Source of the DNA: Zobellia uliginosa
GTDB taxonomy: Bacteria; Bacteroidota; Bacteroidia; Flavobacteriales; Flavobacteriaceae
Reading direction: 5' to 3'
Assembly (NCBI RefSeq): GCF_900156625.1
Contig: NZ_FTOB01000001.1
Location: 496,001-560,000 of the forward strand
DNA: 64,000 bases
In this document: piece after piece, positions 37,701-45,558 of the stretch
How positions within the stretch are numbered: the stretch's first letter is position 1
Layout of the letters: every line of letters starts with the position of its first letter
The notes under the pieces: model-generated
Told to the model about the DNA's origin: nothing
Databases searched by the model: none
Seen by the model: only the letters and a program-made list of their open reading frames with translations
Program-made: the position numbers and the translations under genes

Positions 37701-37892
37701 AGGAATAACAACACTCTTTAGTACCGTTTCCGCATTTGCACCTGTATAGGTACTCCTAACCTGTACGGTCGGTGGTGCTATTTCTGGATATTCTTCAATA
37801 GGCAAGGTCGTTAGGCCTAGTATACCTAGAATAACTATAATAATCGATATCACCGTAGATAGTACGGGACGATCTATAAATTTCTGAAACAT
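34746..37892 (-). CDS. RND efflux pump, inner-membrane transporter (AcrB/HAE1 type)
   Basis: A 1048-residue proton-driven pump with the standard HAE1 architecture: TM1 at residues about 10-30 (RPVLSTVISIIIVILGILGL), a large periplasmic loop, six central helices with the proton-relay Asp pair in GIVVDDAIVVVEAV, a second periplasmic loop, and five C-terminal helices ending in a cytoplasmic tail. It exports drugs, bile salts, dyes or metabolites. It is the middle gene of a complete adaptor-pump-channel operon. Confidence 0.95.
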   Translation of the reverse strand: MFQKFIDRPVLSTVISIIIVILGILGLTTLPIEEYPEIAPPTVQVRSTYTGANAETVLKSVVIPLEEQINGVEDMLYMTSSASNDGAATINVFFKLGTDPDIAAVNVQNRVARANSVLPQAVVQTGVITQKSQTSALLFFSLFSDNEDYDATFVENYARINIVPKLQRIEGVGNVTVFGSKDYSMRVWLNPEKMAAYKLMPSDIQNALREQNLEAATGKIGENADGIYEYVLKYKGRLSDEAEYENIIIKAQENGQFLRLKDVAEIELGAFNYGTKNEGMGKPGTAVGIFQTSGSNANAIIDEIQTILQESSKDFPKGLDYVIPYNTKDFLSASIEHVIQTLIEAFLLVFLVVFLFLQDFRSTLIPAIAVPVAIIGTFFFLSLFGYSINMLTLFAMILAIGIVVDDAIVVVEAVHAKMEEGATHAKTATKSAMSEISGAIISITLVMSAVFIPVSFISGSSGVFYQQFGITLAIAILISAVNALTLSPALAALLLKPHNPSEEHKKGLTKRFFSAFNTGFDAITNKYVGSVKFIAKRKWVTGLSLVIFVVIALLLFKSTPTGFIPNEDKAIVFADVTMPPGTTLEQTQKTVKQLDSIYQSMDIIKARMNITGFSILNSVNGGSYAFSVLRLKDWGERKGDAESVNAVVGSLFAKTAGLKDAKIFFFTPPSIRGFGNSTGFEMNLQSKDADDWQTVNKVTNEFLAAINARPEVKYAITNFNANFPQYEVEVDVEKTKMAGLAVTDVFSAMQGYYGGLYTTDFNKFGKQYRVMIQAKPEDRANENSLNHIFVTNAKGESVAVSQFVSLKKIYGPEVVSRFNLLSSVKINGAMNPGYSTGDAIKAIEEVTAQVLPNNYTYEYSGLTKEENSAGSQTTIIFILSLIFVYFLLSAQYESYILPFSILLSLPVGIAGAIGFVSMAGLENNIYFQIALIMLIGLLSKNAILIVEFALQRRKHGMSIIESAIDGAKARLRPILMTSFAFIFGLMPLALSTGIGAVGNRSIGMSPVGGMLIGTLFGVFIIPALYVIFQTIQERITGAPQETIEESKN

Positions 37893-37929
37893 TGTTCTTT
37901 ATTTATGTATTATGATGAATAGCGGATGC

Positions 37930-39015
37930 TTACTTGACCGGGCTAATGGTCATTCCGTCTTTGATTTTAGTCACACCTTCAAGAACAATGGTAGTTCCCT
38001 TTTCAATTCCATTTTCTACAATGTATCCTTTTTGGGTATTGGCTATAATATCTATGGGCATTGTTGTAACGGTGTTATCGTCTTTTAAGACGTAAACCAG
38101 TTTTTTACCTTGTAAATCTATGGTTGCCGCCTGTGGGATTTCATAGGCACTTTTGTAAACGGTGGGAATCTTGATCTTGCCGGTGCTACCGCTGCTAAGA
38201 ATATTGTTTTTGTTCTCAAAATCGGCCCTGGCGGTGACACTACCCGTAGTACTGTTGATAATGGTATTGATCATGGCAATTTTACCGGGCTCTGGGTATT
38301 CCTTACCATTGATCATTTCAAGTTTTACCTCTGGGGCTTTTTCAAGATCCATAAGGTTCTTATCCTTTTTGGGCATAGATTCCTTCAATTTTAAAAGCTC
38401 TTTTTCATTTAAGGAAAAATAGGCACGAACCTGGCTTATATCGGAAACAGTTGTCAAGGGCCTGCCCATGTTTGAGCTTACCAAAGCCCCGGTCTTAAAT
38501 GGAATTTCCCCTATATAACCGTCGACGGGACTGGTAATACGCGAATAGCTGATATTGGAAGCTACACTTTCGTAGTTGGCCTTGGCCTGTTCCAATTGGG
38601 CTTTTGCAGTTTCAAGCTGAACCTCGCTAATGATGTTCTTTTCGACCAAGGGCTTAAGCTTGTCAACTTCTACTTGGGCCACGTTAACCGAAGCCTTGGC
38701 AGCATTGGCATCTTGGTTTAAGGTTTGGGTCTCTAATTTAAAAAGAAGTTGCCCTTTTTTGATTTTTTGACCTTCTTCTACGTATACGTGTTGAATGAAG
38801 CCAGAAACTTTCGGCCAGATTTCTACGTTTTGCTTACCCTCTAAGGTGGTAGAAAACTCATTGTAAATGGTGATGTCCTGTGGAGTCAACTCACCAACCT
38901 TTAAACTCGGGGGAGGTGGGGTGGCACCACCTGCAGGAGGGGTTGGGGTGGTTCCAAAGCAGGAACTTAAGAGAAGTCCTGCACTTAATAGTCCTAATAT
39001 AGATAGCTTTTTCAT
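37930..39015 (-). CDS. RND efflux periplasmic adaptor (membrane fusion protein)
   Basis: A 361-residue lipoprotein. Signal MKKLSILGLLSAGLLLSSC with lipid Cys19, then a Pro/Gly-rich linker (GATPPPPSLKV). Next come the lipoyl/barrel-hybrid part (VSGFIQHVYVEEGQKIKKGQ), a coiled-coil hairpin (NAAKASVNVAQVEVDKLKP) and the beta-barrel and MP domains. It links the inner-membrane pump to the outer-membrane channel. The pump gene starts 37 bases downstream of its stop. Confidence 0.94.
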   Translation of the reverse strand: MKKLSILGLLSAGLLLSSCFGTTPTPPAGGATPPPPSLKVGELTPQDITIYNEFSTTLEGKQNVEIWPKVSGFIQHVYVEEGQKIKKGQLLFKLETQTLNQDANAAKASVNVAQVEVDKLKPLVEKNIISEVQLETAKAQLEQAKANYESVASNISYSRITSPVDGYIGEIPFKTGALVSSNMGRPLTTVSDISQVRAYFSLNEKELLKLKESMPKKDKNLMDLEKAPEVKLEMINGKEYPEPGKIAMINTIINSTTGSVTARADFENKNNILSSGSTGKIKIPTVYKSAYEIPQAATIDLQGKKLVYVLKDDNTVTTMPIDIIANTQKGYIVENGIEKGTTIVLEGVTKIKDGMTISPVK

Positions 39016-39097
39016 TTTTAGATGGATGTTATAATTCTTGTTAAGGTTTTGTTAATTCTGAATGTTCGAAAATAAGCGAACTAAAATGGTAAAAAAA

Positions 39098-39580
39098 TTA
39101 TTGTTTTAGGTTTTTCAAATCGGCAATTGTCTTTCTGTAAATTTCACGGGTGTCTTCCAAGCATTTTATATAGATGCGTTTTTTCTCTTTGTTTTCTTCA
39201 TGTTTTTGTGGGTTGTGGGCTTTATTATATTCCGCAACCTTTTCTATCATCAGGGATTCGCTCTCTATTCTTTTTAGCGTTTGATTTAACTTCTTGATAA
39301 AAAAGGCATCTTTTTCCGCTACTTTAAAATAGCGTTTCCGGTCACCCGATTTGGTGAAATAATTTATAAATCCAGTTTGTTGTAATAAGTTCAATGATGT
39401 GGATATAGAGCTTTTGCTTGCGCCTCTTTTGGTCAAGCAGTCGTCAAAAGTGAGACCTTCTTCCTCGGTTACCACTAAATTTGCAAAGATTCTAGCGGCC
39501 AAAGGAGGTAGGGAATATTCAGATTCAAAGTGAACCCCTAGTTCCTCGATCAGTATCTGTTTGCATTTTTCTTTGTCCAT
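39098..39580 (-). CDS. GbsR/MarR-family transcriptional regulator
   Basis: A 160-residue regulator with a winged helix: PPLAARIFANLVVTEEEGLT and the recognition region RGASKSSISTSLNLL, then wing and dimerisation helices (KIEKVAEYNK-like region). It is the first gene of the efflux transcript, directly behind the best promoter in the window, so it probably autoregulates and controls the pump in response to a membrane or osmotic signal. With the TetR at the other end, the operon carries two regulators. Confidence 0.85.
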   Translation of the reverse strand: MDKEKCKQILIEELGVHFESEYSLPPLAARIFANLVVTEEEGLTFDDCLTKRGASKSSISTSLNLLQQTGFINYFTKSGDRKRYFKVAEKDAFFIKKLNQTLKRIESESLMIEKVAEYNKAHNPQKHEENKEKKRIYIKCLEDTREIYRKTIADLKNLKQ

Positions 39581-39599
39581 AATTAAAAAATTGAAGGGG

Positions 39600-39630
39600 C
39601 AAAGGTAGTATTAGTTCGGTAACAAACAAA
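39600..39630 (-). promoter_or_regulatory. Bacteroidota-type promoter of the RND efflux operon
   Basis: Leftward: -33 TTTG at 39630-39627, a 19-base spacer, and a perfect -7 TACCTTTG at 39607-39600. The regulator ATG at 39580 is 19 bases downstream. A second TTTG (39626-39623) overlaps the spacer edge. Weak AGTTC/GAACT half-sites around the -33 element could bind a regulator. Confidence 0.75.
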
Positions 39631-39685
39631 CCAAAAGAACTTAAATTTTCTAAAAAAGGGTTAAATATTCGTTAAGAGGGGTGGT

Positions 39686-40081
39686 TTAGCGGGGAAGTAT
39701 ACCTTCTAAATCAATAAGCGGAATGGGTTGTAGATCCCTTTCGTTTATCGTGTTCTTGGGAAATACGAACCGTTTTTCAAAAAGTTTTCCCTCGGCAAAG
39801 AAAGTAACGAAAAACTCATTGTCAAGGGCAAGGATGTCTTCTTGTAGCACCTCTATCTTAGCAAAAGATTTGGCCGAAATGAGGCCTAGGCCATGGCGCA
39901 TGGTCGACGTTTTGCGTTCGTCGTCATAGCCTTTTGAGACTACAATGGTCATTTCTATGGCGTCGGCACGGTTGTTTAAAATATAGGCGTTCCAGTCTTT
40001 GGAGAGAAACTCTTCGTTCCACTCCCGAACAATTGCAACATGAACGTCTTTGGCAATAGGTATCTCTATATCTTTCTTCAC
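39686..40081 (-). CDS. Conserved hypothetical protein downstream of pheS
   Basis: A 131-residue cytoplasmic protein of mixed alpha/beta composition. The start is GTG at 40081 (the next Met is at residue 44), ten bases after the pheS stop, so it is co-transcribed with pheS. Its C-terminus is NTINERDLQPIPLIDLEGIL. I recognise no domain. It is not part of the aminoacyl-tRNA synthetase fold, so names such as synthetase subunit, if transferred from the neighbour, would be wrong. Confidence 0.7.
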   Translation of the reverse strand: MKKDIEIPIAKDVHVAIVREWNEEFLSKDWNAYILNNRADAIEMTIVVSKGYDDERKTSTMRHGLGLISAKSFAKIEVLQEDILALDNEFFVTFFAEGKLFEKRFVFPKNTINERDLQPIPLIDLEGILPR

Positions 40082-40091
40082 CTAGATAAAA

Positions 40092-41111
40092 TTACAGTGC
40101 ACTTTTGAACTGTTCAAGGAAGCGAACATCGTTTTCGCTCAATAGGCGAATGTCTGAAATTTGGTGCAATAGAAGGGCAATACGGTCGATGCCCATCCCG
40201 AAAGCAAATCCGGAGTACTCCTTTGAGTCGATTCCGCAGTTGTCGAGTACGTTTGGGTCTACCATACCACAGCCCATGATCTCTAGCCATCCGGTACCTT
40301 TGGTCATTTTATAATCGGTTTCGGTTTCTAATCCCCAATACACATCTACCTCGGCGCTGGGCTCGGTAAACGGAAAGTACGAAGGACGTAACCTGATTTT
40401 CGATTTTCCGAAAAGTTCGGTAGTAAAATATTGTAGGGTTTGCTTTAGGTCGGCAAAGGAAACATCCTTGTCGATATACAAGCCTTCGACCTGATGGAAA
40501 AAACAATGCGAACGCGCGGAAATAGCTTCGTTACGGTATACCCTACCCGGTGATATGGTACGGATTGGCGGGGTATTGTTTTCCATGTAACGTACTTGAA
40601 CCGAAGAGGTGTGGGTACGCAGCAATATATCGGGATCGGTTTGAATGAAGAAAGTATCCTGCATATCCCTTGCCGGATGGTATTCGGGCAAGTTCAAGGC
40701 TGTAAAGTTGTGCCAATCGTCTTCGATTTCAGGGCCTTCGGAAACGTTGAAACCTATTCTTGAGAAAATTTCTATAATTTGGTTCTTGACTATAGATATA
40801 GGGTGGCGTGCACCCAATTCTATAGGTTCGCCGGGCCGTGTCAAATCACCGTAGATGCCTTTTTCGTCGCTTTTGCTCTCAAGGGCGTCGCGTAAGGTAT
40901 TGAGCTTTTCGTTGGCGGCCTGTTTTAACTGGTTTATGGTCTGACCGAATTCTTTTTTCTGCTCATTGGGAACGTTTTTGAATTCTGCGAAGAAATCGTT
41001 CAAAAGTCCCTTTTTACCTAAGTATTTAATACGGAAGCTTTCGAGTTCTTCCTTGGTGGTAGCGGTAAATTTTTCTACCTCTGTAATGTGCTTTTTTATG
41101 GTATCGATCAT
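40092..41111 (-). CDS. pheS: Phenylalanyl-tRNA synthetase alpha subunit
   Basis: A 339-residue class II synthetase subunit. An N-terminal coiled coil that contacts tRNA covers residues 1-85, followed by motif 1 GARHPISIVKNQIIEIF, motif 2 around RTHTSSVQVRYM/SARSHCFFHQVEG and motif 3 GFAFGMGIDRIALLLHQISD. It pairs with PheT to charge tRNA-Phe; pheT is not in this window. The leader contains a 13-bp perfect hairpin that includes the probable -7 element. Confidence 0.96.
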   Translation of the reverse strand: MIDTIKKHITEVEKFTATTKEELESFRIKYLGKKGLLNDFFAEFKNVPNEQKKEFGQTINQLKQAANEKLNTLRDALESKSDEKGIYGDLTRPGEPIELGARHPISIVKNQIIEIFSRIGFNVSEGPEIEDDWHNFTALNLPEYHPARDMQDTFFIQTDPDILLRTHTSSVQVRYMENNTPPIRTISPGRVYRNEAISARSHCFFHQVEGLYIDKDVSFADLKQTLQYFTTELFGKSKIRLRPSYFPFTEPSAEVDVYWGLETETDYKMTKGTGWLEIMGCGMVDPNVLDNCGIDSKEYSGFAFGMGIDRIALLLHQISDIRLLSENDVRFLEQFKSAL

Positions 41112-41121
41112 GATGTTCGGC

Positions 41122-41154
41122 TAATGCCGCAAATTTAGGACATTTGCGGCATTA
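41122..41154 (-). promoter_or_regulatory. Perfect 13-bp inverted repeat containing the pheS promoter element
   Basis: Stem 41122-41134 pairs perfectly with 41142-41154 around a 7-base loop. On the minus strand the repeat includes TAAATTTG (41137-41130), an exact -7 match, 18 bases before the pheS ATG. There is no U tract, so it is not a standard terminator for the SulP gene that ends at 41190. A regulator-binding palindrome or DNA cruciform over the promoter is possible. Confidence 0.55.
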
Positions 41155-41189
41155 CCGAATACATAATTCATCATAAATTGGTCTAAATT

Positions 41190-43070
41190 CTACAACGCGG
41201 CTTCAACTTTCGGTTCTATAGTCTTTTGTTCCAAGTACTGTATACAATCGTCAAAGGTGTCGAAAATGTGTTCCGTGGGTATTAAATCGGGTATAAGGTC
41301 TACCCGTTCCATCATGTAACGCGGTTGCTTCAGTACGTCTACGAACAATACCTCAATTTTTGAGTTGTGCAGGTCGATCAACACGTCTTCTAAAGTGTAG
41401 AGTCCGGATTGATCCATATACTGCATACGGTCCATACGGATGATTACCGTTGAGGCGTTACGCGGTATTTGATCGGCCAGTATTTGAAATTCACTGGTAG
41501 ATCCAAAAAACAAGGGACCTTTAAGGTGTTTGATAAAAACCGATTCCTTTAGGTTTTGGGGGAATCGGGCTTCGTCTGCCCAACCTTGCTCTTTTTCCAA
41601 TGATTTTACATCCGAGCGTTCTGCGGTAAGGTCGCCCATCTTCTTCATGAACATTAAGGAAGCTATGACCAGACCTACACCTACGGCGTATACCAAGTTC
41701 CAAACGGAAGAAAGAACCAATACAATAATCATGATTACTACTTCAGAACTGAATTTGATCGGTCCTAGGCTCATGTCTTTTGGTAAACTAGGTATCGCTT
41801 TCAACCCTTTATAATCCATTACCCCTATACCCACGGTTACTAAAATACCGGCAAGTACGGCGGCAGGTATCTGAGATGCGACCGGGCCTAAGGCCAAAAG
41901 AACGACCAATAGCAAAACACCGGCCACCATACCGGATAGCTTGGTCTTACCACCGGCATTAATATTGACCACCGTACGGATGGTTGCGCCCGCTCCTGGG
42001 ATTCCGCCAAATATGGCCGCAATAGTGTTTCCTATTCCCTGACCTACCAATTCCTTGTTGGGTTGGTGCTTGGTCTTGGTCATGTTATCGGCCACTACAG
42101 AGGTTAATAAGGAGTCGATGGCCCCTAGTAAAGCCAATGTTAAGGCGGTAAAGATGTAAGGGGTTACCGAGTTGAGATCAAAGTTGGTAAAGATGCCAAG
42201 GTTGGGTACGGGAAAACCACTTGGAATTTCTTCGATGGGTCTATAGTTCAACCCAAAACCATAGGCTACACCGGAAACTACGATAAGTGCCACCAAAGCA
42301 CTCGGTATGGCGGTAGTTATTTTTTTAAACCCATAAATAATGATAATCGTGGAAAGGGCCAAGATAAACTCTAGCCAGTTGATGTTTTGCAAAGCCCTGG
42401 GCATTACCTTAATGGCCCCTAATACACCTGAAGCTTCACTTTTGGCCAAAGTACTCGCCTCTTTGAGCATTTCCTCTTGGGTTATGGTTTCCGCGCGTTT
42501 AATGGTCTCCTCGAAATTTTCTAGAACGAGGATGCCCTCTCCGGCTTCTTCCTTTAGAATATTCTCTAATATAATTTCTTCGGCCATTGGTTTGTACTGG
42601 TCTACGAACTCTTTATCCTCGTTAGGATAATAGCCTACCGCAGGCAATATCTGGGTGACTAAAATAATTACACCGATAGCGGTCATAAAACCGGAAACGA
42701 CCGGATACGGAATGTAACGGATGTATTTTCCTATGCCGAGCACACCAAGGCCGATTTGCATAAGTCCGGCCAATAAAAATACGGTCAAGATAGCGGGTAG
42801 TGCCTTTTCTAGACTACCGTCGTTTATGGCGATAATTCCAGCTATGACGACCATACTTACGGCCGTCATGGGAGCTGTGGGCCCTGAAATTTGCGTATTG
42901 GTACCGCCAAAAAGGGCGGCAAAAAAACTGATGAATATAGCGCCATAGAGTCCGGCACTTGGCCCGAGACCTGAACTTACACCAAAGGCCAATGCCAAGG
43001 GAAGGGCAACGATACCTGCCGTTATGCCCCCAAATAGGTCTCCTTTAAAGTTTGAGAAAAGATTTTTCAT
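41190..43070 (-). CDS. SulP-family anion transporter with STAS domain
   Basis: A 626-residue inner-membrane transporter. The SulP core is clear: GDLFGGITAGIVALPLALAF at the N-terminus, SGPTAPMTA and later GAGATIRTVVNINAGGKTKL. A C-terminal STAS domain spans about 505-610 (RMDRMQYMDQSGLYTLEDVL). Between two helices, residues about 149-225 are a hydrophilic, Glu/Lys-rich insertion not usual in the core fold. Substrates in the family are sulfate, bicarbonate or other anions. The two carbonic anhydrase genes next to it make bicarbonate (BicA-like) the best inference. Confidence 0.92.
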   Translation of the reverse strand: MKNLFSNFKGDLFGGITAGIVALPLALAFGVSSGLGPSAGLYGAIFISFFAALFGGTNTQISGPTAPMTAVSMVVIAGIIAINDGSLEKALPAILTVFLLAGLMQIGLGVLGIGKYIRYIPYPVVSGFMTAIGVIILVTQILPAVGYYPNEDKEFVDQYKPMAEEIILENILKEEAGEGILVLENFEETIKRAETITQEEMLKEASTLAKSEASGVLGAIKVMPRALQNINWLEFILALSTIIIIYGFKKITTAIPSALVALIVVSGVAYGFGLNYRPIEEIPSGFPVPNLGIFTNFDLNSVTPYIFTALTLALLGAIDSLLTSVVADNMTKTKHQPNKELVGQGIGNTIAAIFGGIPGAGATIRTVVNINAGGKTKLSGMVAGVLLLVVLLALGPVASQIPAAVLAGILVTVGIGVMDYKGLKAIPSLPKDMSLGPIKFSSEVVIMIIVLVLSSVWNLVYAVGVGLVIASLMFMKKMGDLTAERSDVKSLEKEQGWADEARFPQNLKESVFIKHLKGPLFFGSTSEFQILADQIPRNASTVIIRMDRMQYMDQSGLYTLEDVLIDLHNSKIEVLFVDVLKQPRYMMERVDLIPDLIPTEHIFDTFDDCIQYLEQKTIEPKVEAAL

Positions 43071-43161
43071 ACGATTACTTTTAATGCTGATGATTAGTAT
43101 ATGTTTTGCTTTCGAATGTATGGGCCTGTTAAATGTTTTAGCCCCTACCGAATGATATGGG

Positions 43162-43788
43162 TCAATCTAAATGATAGATTTCCATAATGTTTTTGAGATA
43201 GCCTTCAAAGTCTATTTTTAGATCTATCAATTTTCCGGTATGGACGTCAAATATCCATCCGTGTACTTTCAACCCGTGATCGCGAAATGCTTTTTGCACC
43301 ACCGCCGTTTTGATTAGGTTTACGCATTGTTCCTTTACGTTCAGTTCAACTAACCGATCGTATTTTTTGGTCTCGTCTTCAATGGCGTTGAGTTCTTCTT
43401 TATGAAGGCGGTATACATCGCGTATATTACGTAGCCATGGGTTTAAGACACCTAAATCTGCCGACTGCATGGCGGCTTTGACGCCTCCACAGGCGTAATG
43501 CCCACAAACGATGATATGTTTTACTTTCAAGTAATCTACGGCATACTTTACCACCGAGAGAACGTTTAGGTCTATACTGATTACCATATTCGCGATGTTG
43601 CGATGTACGAACACCTCGCCCGGCTTCGCGCCCATAACCTCTTCTGCGGTAACCCTACTATCGGAGCACCCGATGTAAAGCAATTCTGGATTTTGGCCTT
43701 CGGCCAATTGACCAAAATAGTCTGGATCTGTAGCTAGCTTTTCTTTGATCCATTCTTCGTTGTTCGCAAAAACAGTATCTAGGTTCAT
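43162..43788 (-). CDS. Beta-carbonic anhydrase 1
   Basis: A 208-residue cytoplasmic enzyme interconverting CO2 and bicarbonate. Zinc ligands are Cys41 (GCSDSR), His97 and Cys100 (GHYACGG), with the Asp43-Arg45 dyad. No signal peptide is present. It lies between the SulP gene and the second carbonic anhydrase, all on one strand, but a probable terminator at 43834-43860 separates it from the second enzyme. Confidence 0.95.
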   Translation of the reverse strand: MNLDTVFANNEEWIKEKLATDPDYFGQLAEGQNPELLYIGCSDSRVTAEEVMGAKPGEVFVHRNIANMVISIDLNVLSVVKYAVDYLKVKHIIVCGHYACGGVKAAMQSADLGVLNPWLRNIRDVYRLHKEELNAIEDETKKYDRLVELNVKEQCVNLIKTAVVQKAFRDHGLKVHGWIFDVHTGKLIDLKIDFEGYLKNIMEIYHLD

Positions 43789-43833
43789 ATTGTAATTTTT
43801 TACAAAATAGCGTTATTTCTACAGTATTATCTG

Positions 43834-43860
43834 AAAAAGGCCCATACGCCAACATTGGGC
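43834..43860 (-). terminator. Probable terminator between the two carbonic anhydrase genes
   Basis: A 5-bp GCCCA/TGGGC core stem (43840-43844 with 43856-43860) with a short loop is followed leftward by a U5 tract (A run 43834-43838), about 30 bases past the stop of the second carbonic anhydrase. The short stem makes it moderate. Confidence 0.5.
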
Positions 43861-43890
43861 TTCTGAAACAAAGAACTTTTTGGCCCGTAA

Positions 43891-44520
43891 TTATTCGTAA
43901 AAAATCACTTCGCCGTTGGACACATCGTACATGGCGCCAATTATCTTGATTTCTCCCGTTTTTTCCATTTCGGCTAAAACCGGACTTTTTTCGCGTACGT
44001 TGTCAATGGTCAAGAGCACGTTCTTTTCTGAAACTTTATCTACAAATTCAAGGTTTTTCGAGTTTCTAAGGTTTTCTTCTGACGGCTCCGCTACGGCTTC
44101 CACCGCAGGTTCGATTTTGTTGATCAAAGTGGTAAGGTTGCCCAATCTGGCGTGGTCACAAGCGCCTTTGATAGCCCCACAACTGGTGTGGCCCAAAACA
44201 ACGATCAATTTGGTGCCGGCTAGTTTGCAACCGAATTCCATACTGCCCAAAATATCTTCGTTCACGAAATTACCCGCGATACGGATACTGAAAATGTCAC
44301 CTAGACCTTGGTCGAAGACCAATTCCGCGGAAACCCTTGAATCGATACAGCTCAAGATGGTTGCAAAGGGAAATTGTCCTTCACTCGTGTCGTTAACCTG
44401 CTCGAGAAGGTTTCTGTTGGCTTTCAGGTTATTTTGAAAACGCTGGTTACCTTCTTTTAAAAAATCTAATGCCTTTTCTGGAGTCATTGTGGCTTGTGTC
44501 TCCTTTGTATGTGCTTTCAT
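43891..44520 (-). CDS. Beta-carbonic anhydrase 2
   Basis: A 209-residue paralog with zinc ligands Cys58 (SCIDSR), His111 and Cys114 (GHTSCGA) and the Asp60-Arg62 dyad. It differs from its neighbour by a longer N-terminus (TPEKALDFLKEGNQRF is typical of a separate clade) and low overall similarity, so this is not a recent tandem duplication. No signal peptide is visible. The two enzymes and SulP suggest CO2/bicarbonate handling. Confidence 0.94.
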   Translation of the reverse strand: MKAHTKETQATMTPEKALDFLKEGNQRFQNNLKANRNLLEQVNDTSEGQFPFATILSCIDSRVSAELVFDQGLGDIFSIRIAGNFVNEDILGSMEFGCKLAGTKLIVVLGHTSCGAIKGACDHARLGNLTTLINKIEPAVEAVAEPSEENLRNSKNLEFVDKVSEKNVLLTIDNVREKSPVLAEMEKTGEIKIIGAMYDVSNGEVIFYE

Positions 44521-44711
44521 GCTTATCTAATTTAATGCTTTTTCTAATTAGTTTTGATGGTCGAAGGGACTATATGTTTAGTTTTCGACCCCTATGATGT
44601 CGGGTTGCTTCCCGGTTAAATATCAATTGACTTTCTTTTTTCTTTACCAAAGGTACTTGAATACCAAATGGATGTGTAGTACAATTCTGTTATGAATATT
44701 ACATTTTTGTT

Positions 44712-45133
44712 TTAATTCGAGCGCGACTTGTAATCTCGATAGGCCGGGCATGGCTTGTATTTTTCAATGATTTCGTAGGTTTTTTTGATTGAAAAATGAT
44801 TGACCTGCACTAGGCTGAGCAAAGTATTTGGGGAGGAAAAACCACTTTCTTCCGCAAGAAGTGTTTTGATATGGTTTTTCCCATAAGATATACCTTCGCT
44901 TTGAAGAATACGGGAATTTTGATAGTTTTTTCTGGTGCTCCTTCTTTTACTTGTACAGCTGACCTGATTTTGGATTGGTTTAGTGTATTGATTGAAACAC
45001 CGATTATCATTCCCGCAATCGATACGGAAAGGAAGGGTAGGTCAGTGATGTTGACAAAGCCCATACTTAGAAGCATTGCCATAAAAAATGTTGCGATGCT
45101 CGGCTGAATATCGCTGCTTGAAATTTTGAACAT
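44712..45133 (-). CDS. Small membrane protein, possibly frameshifted
   Basis: The frame from the ATG at 45133 has an N-terminus with two hydrophobic segments (IATFFMAMLLSMGFVNITD and LPFLSVSIAGMIIGVSI) and runs to a stop at 44810 as a 107-residue protein. At the T5 run 44875-44879 the other leftward frame becomes the more protein-like: one added base there would give YLMGKNHIKTLLAEESGF and a tail ending EKYKPCPAYRDYKSRSN at the TAA 44712-44714, a 140-residue protein in total. No family is recognised. It may be a hypothetical gene with a homopolymer error, or a decayed one. Confidence 0.4.
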
Positions 45134-45202
45134 ATATTAATCCGGTCCCCAATATACATCGAGGATAAATTTGTAGTTAATCGAAAAGTTTTGTCGAGAG
45201 GA

Positions 45203-45499
45203 TTAACTCAAATGTTCTGGAGGGGGAAGAAGAATTTCAATGGTGAAATCGATATAGCCCATAAGGTGATAGTGTCCCATAACGGACTGTTCTGACTGGG
45301 CTATTAAAGAAAAATCAAAGTAGTTCTCGTTGACTATTTTTTCCTCAAGGGGAGATTTTTTCCCCATTTCCTGTTGCTCTTCCTCATTGAGGTTGGTTAC
45401 CATTATAGGATTGTCAACATCTAGTAAGGTTATGACGCTCGGAGCCACAATGGCAAATAGCCAAAGCGATAGTAAAAGAAAACGACCAAAATCTTTCAT
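45203..45499 (-). CDS. Small hypothetical protein with N-terminal membrane segment
   Basis: A 98-residue protein from the ATG at 45499 (the frame opens slightly earlier). The N-terminus MKDFGRFLLLSLWLFAIVAP is a signal anchor or signal peptide, and the rest is polar and acidic with YFDFSLIAQSEQSVMGHYHL and a PPPEHLS end. It begins 59 bases past the batE stop on the same strand and may be transcribed with the bat operon. I do not recognise a family. Confidence 0.6.
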   Translation of the reverse strand: MKDFGRFLLLSLWLFAIVAPSVITLLDVDNPIMVTNLNEEEQQEMGKKSPLEEKIVNENYFDFSLIAQSEQSVMGHYHLMGYIDFTIEILLPPPEHLS

Positions 45500-45558
45500 A
45501 GAAGTTTGTAACAAACGCAAATATAGCACCAAGGTTTTTATTAGCCGTTAAGGAAATA

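Noticed and set aside
40092-41111. A T-box-like control region ahead of pheS
   Set aside because: The leader is only about 20 bases after the likely start and has no T-box or specifier loop; the hairpin is reported on its own.
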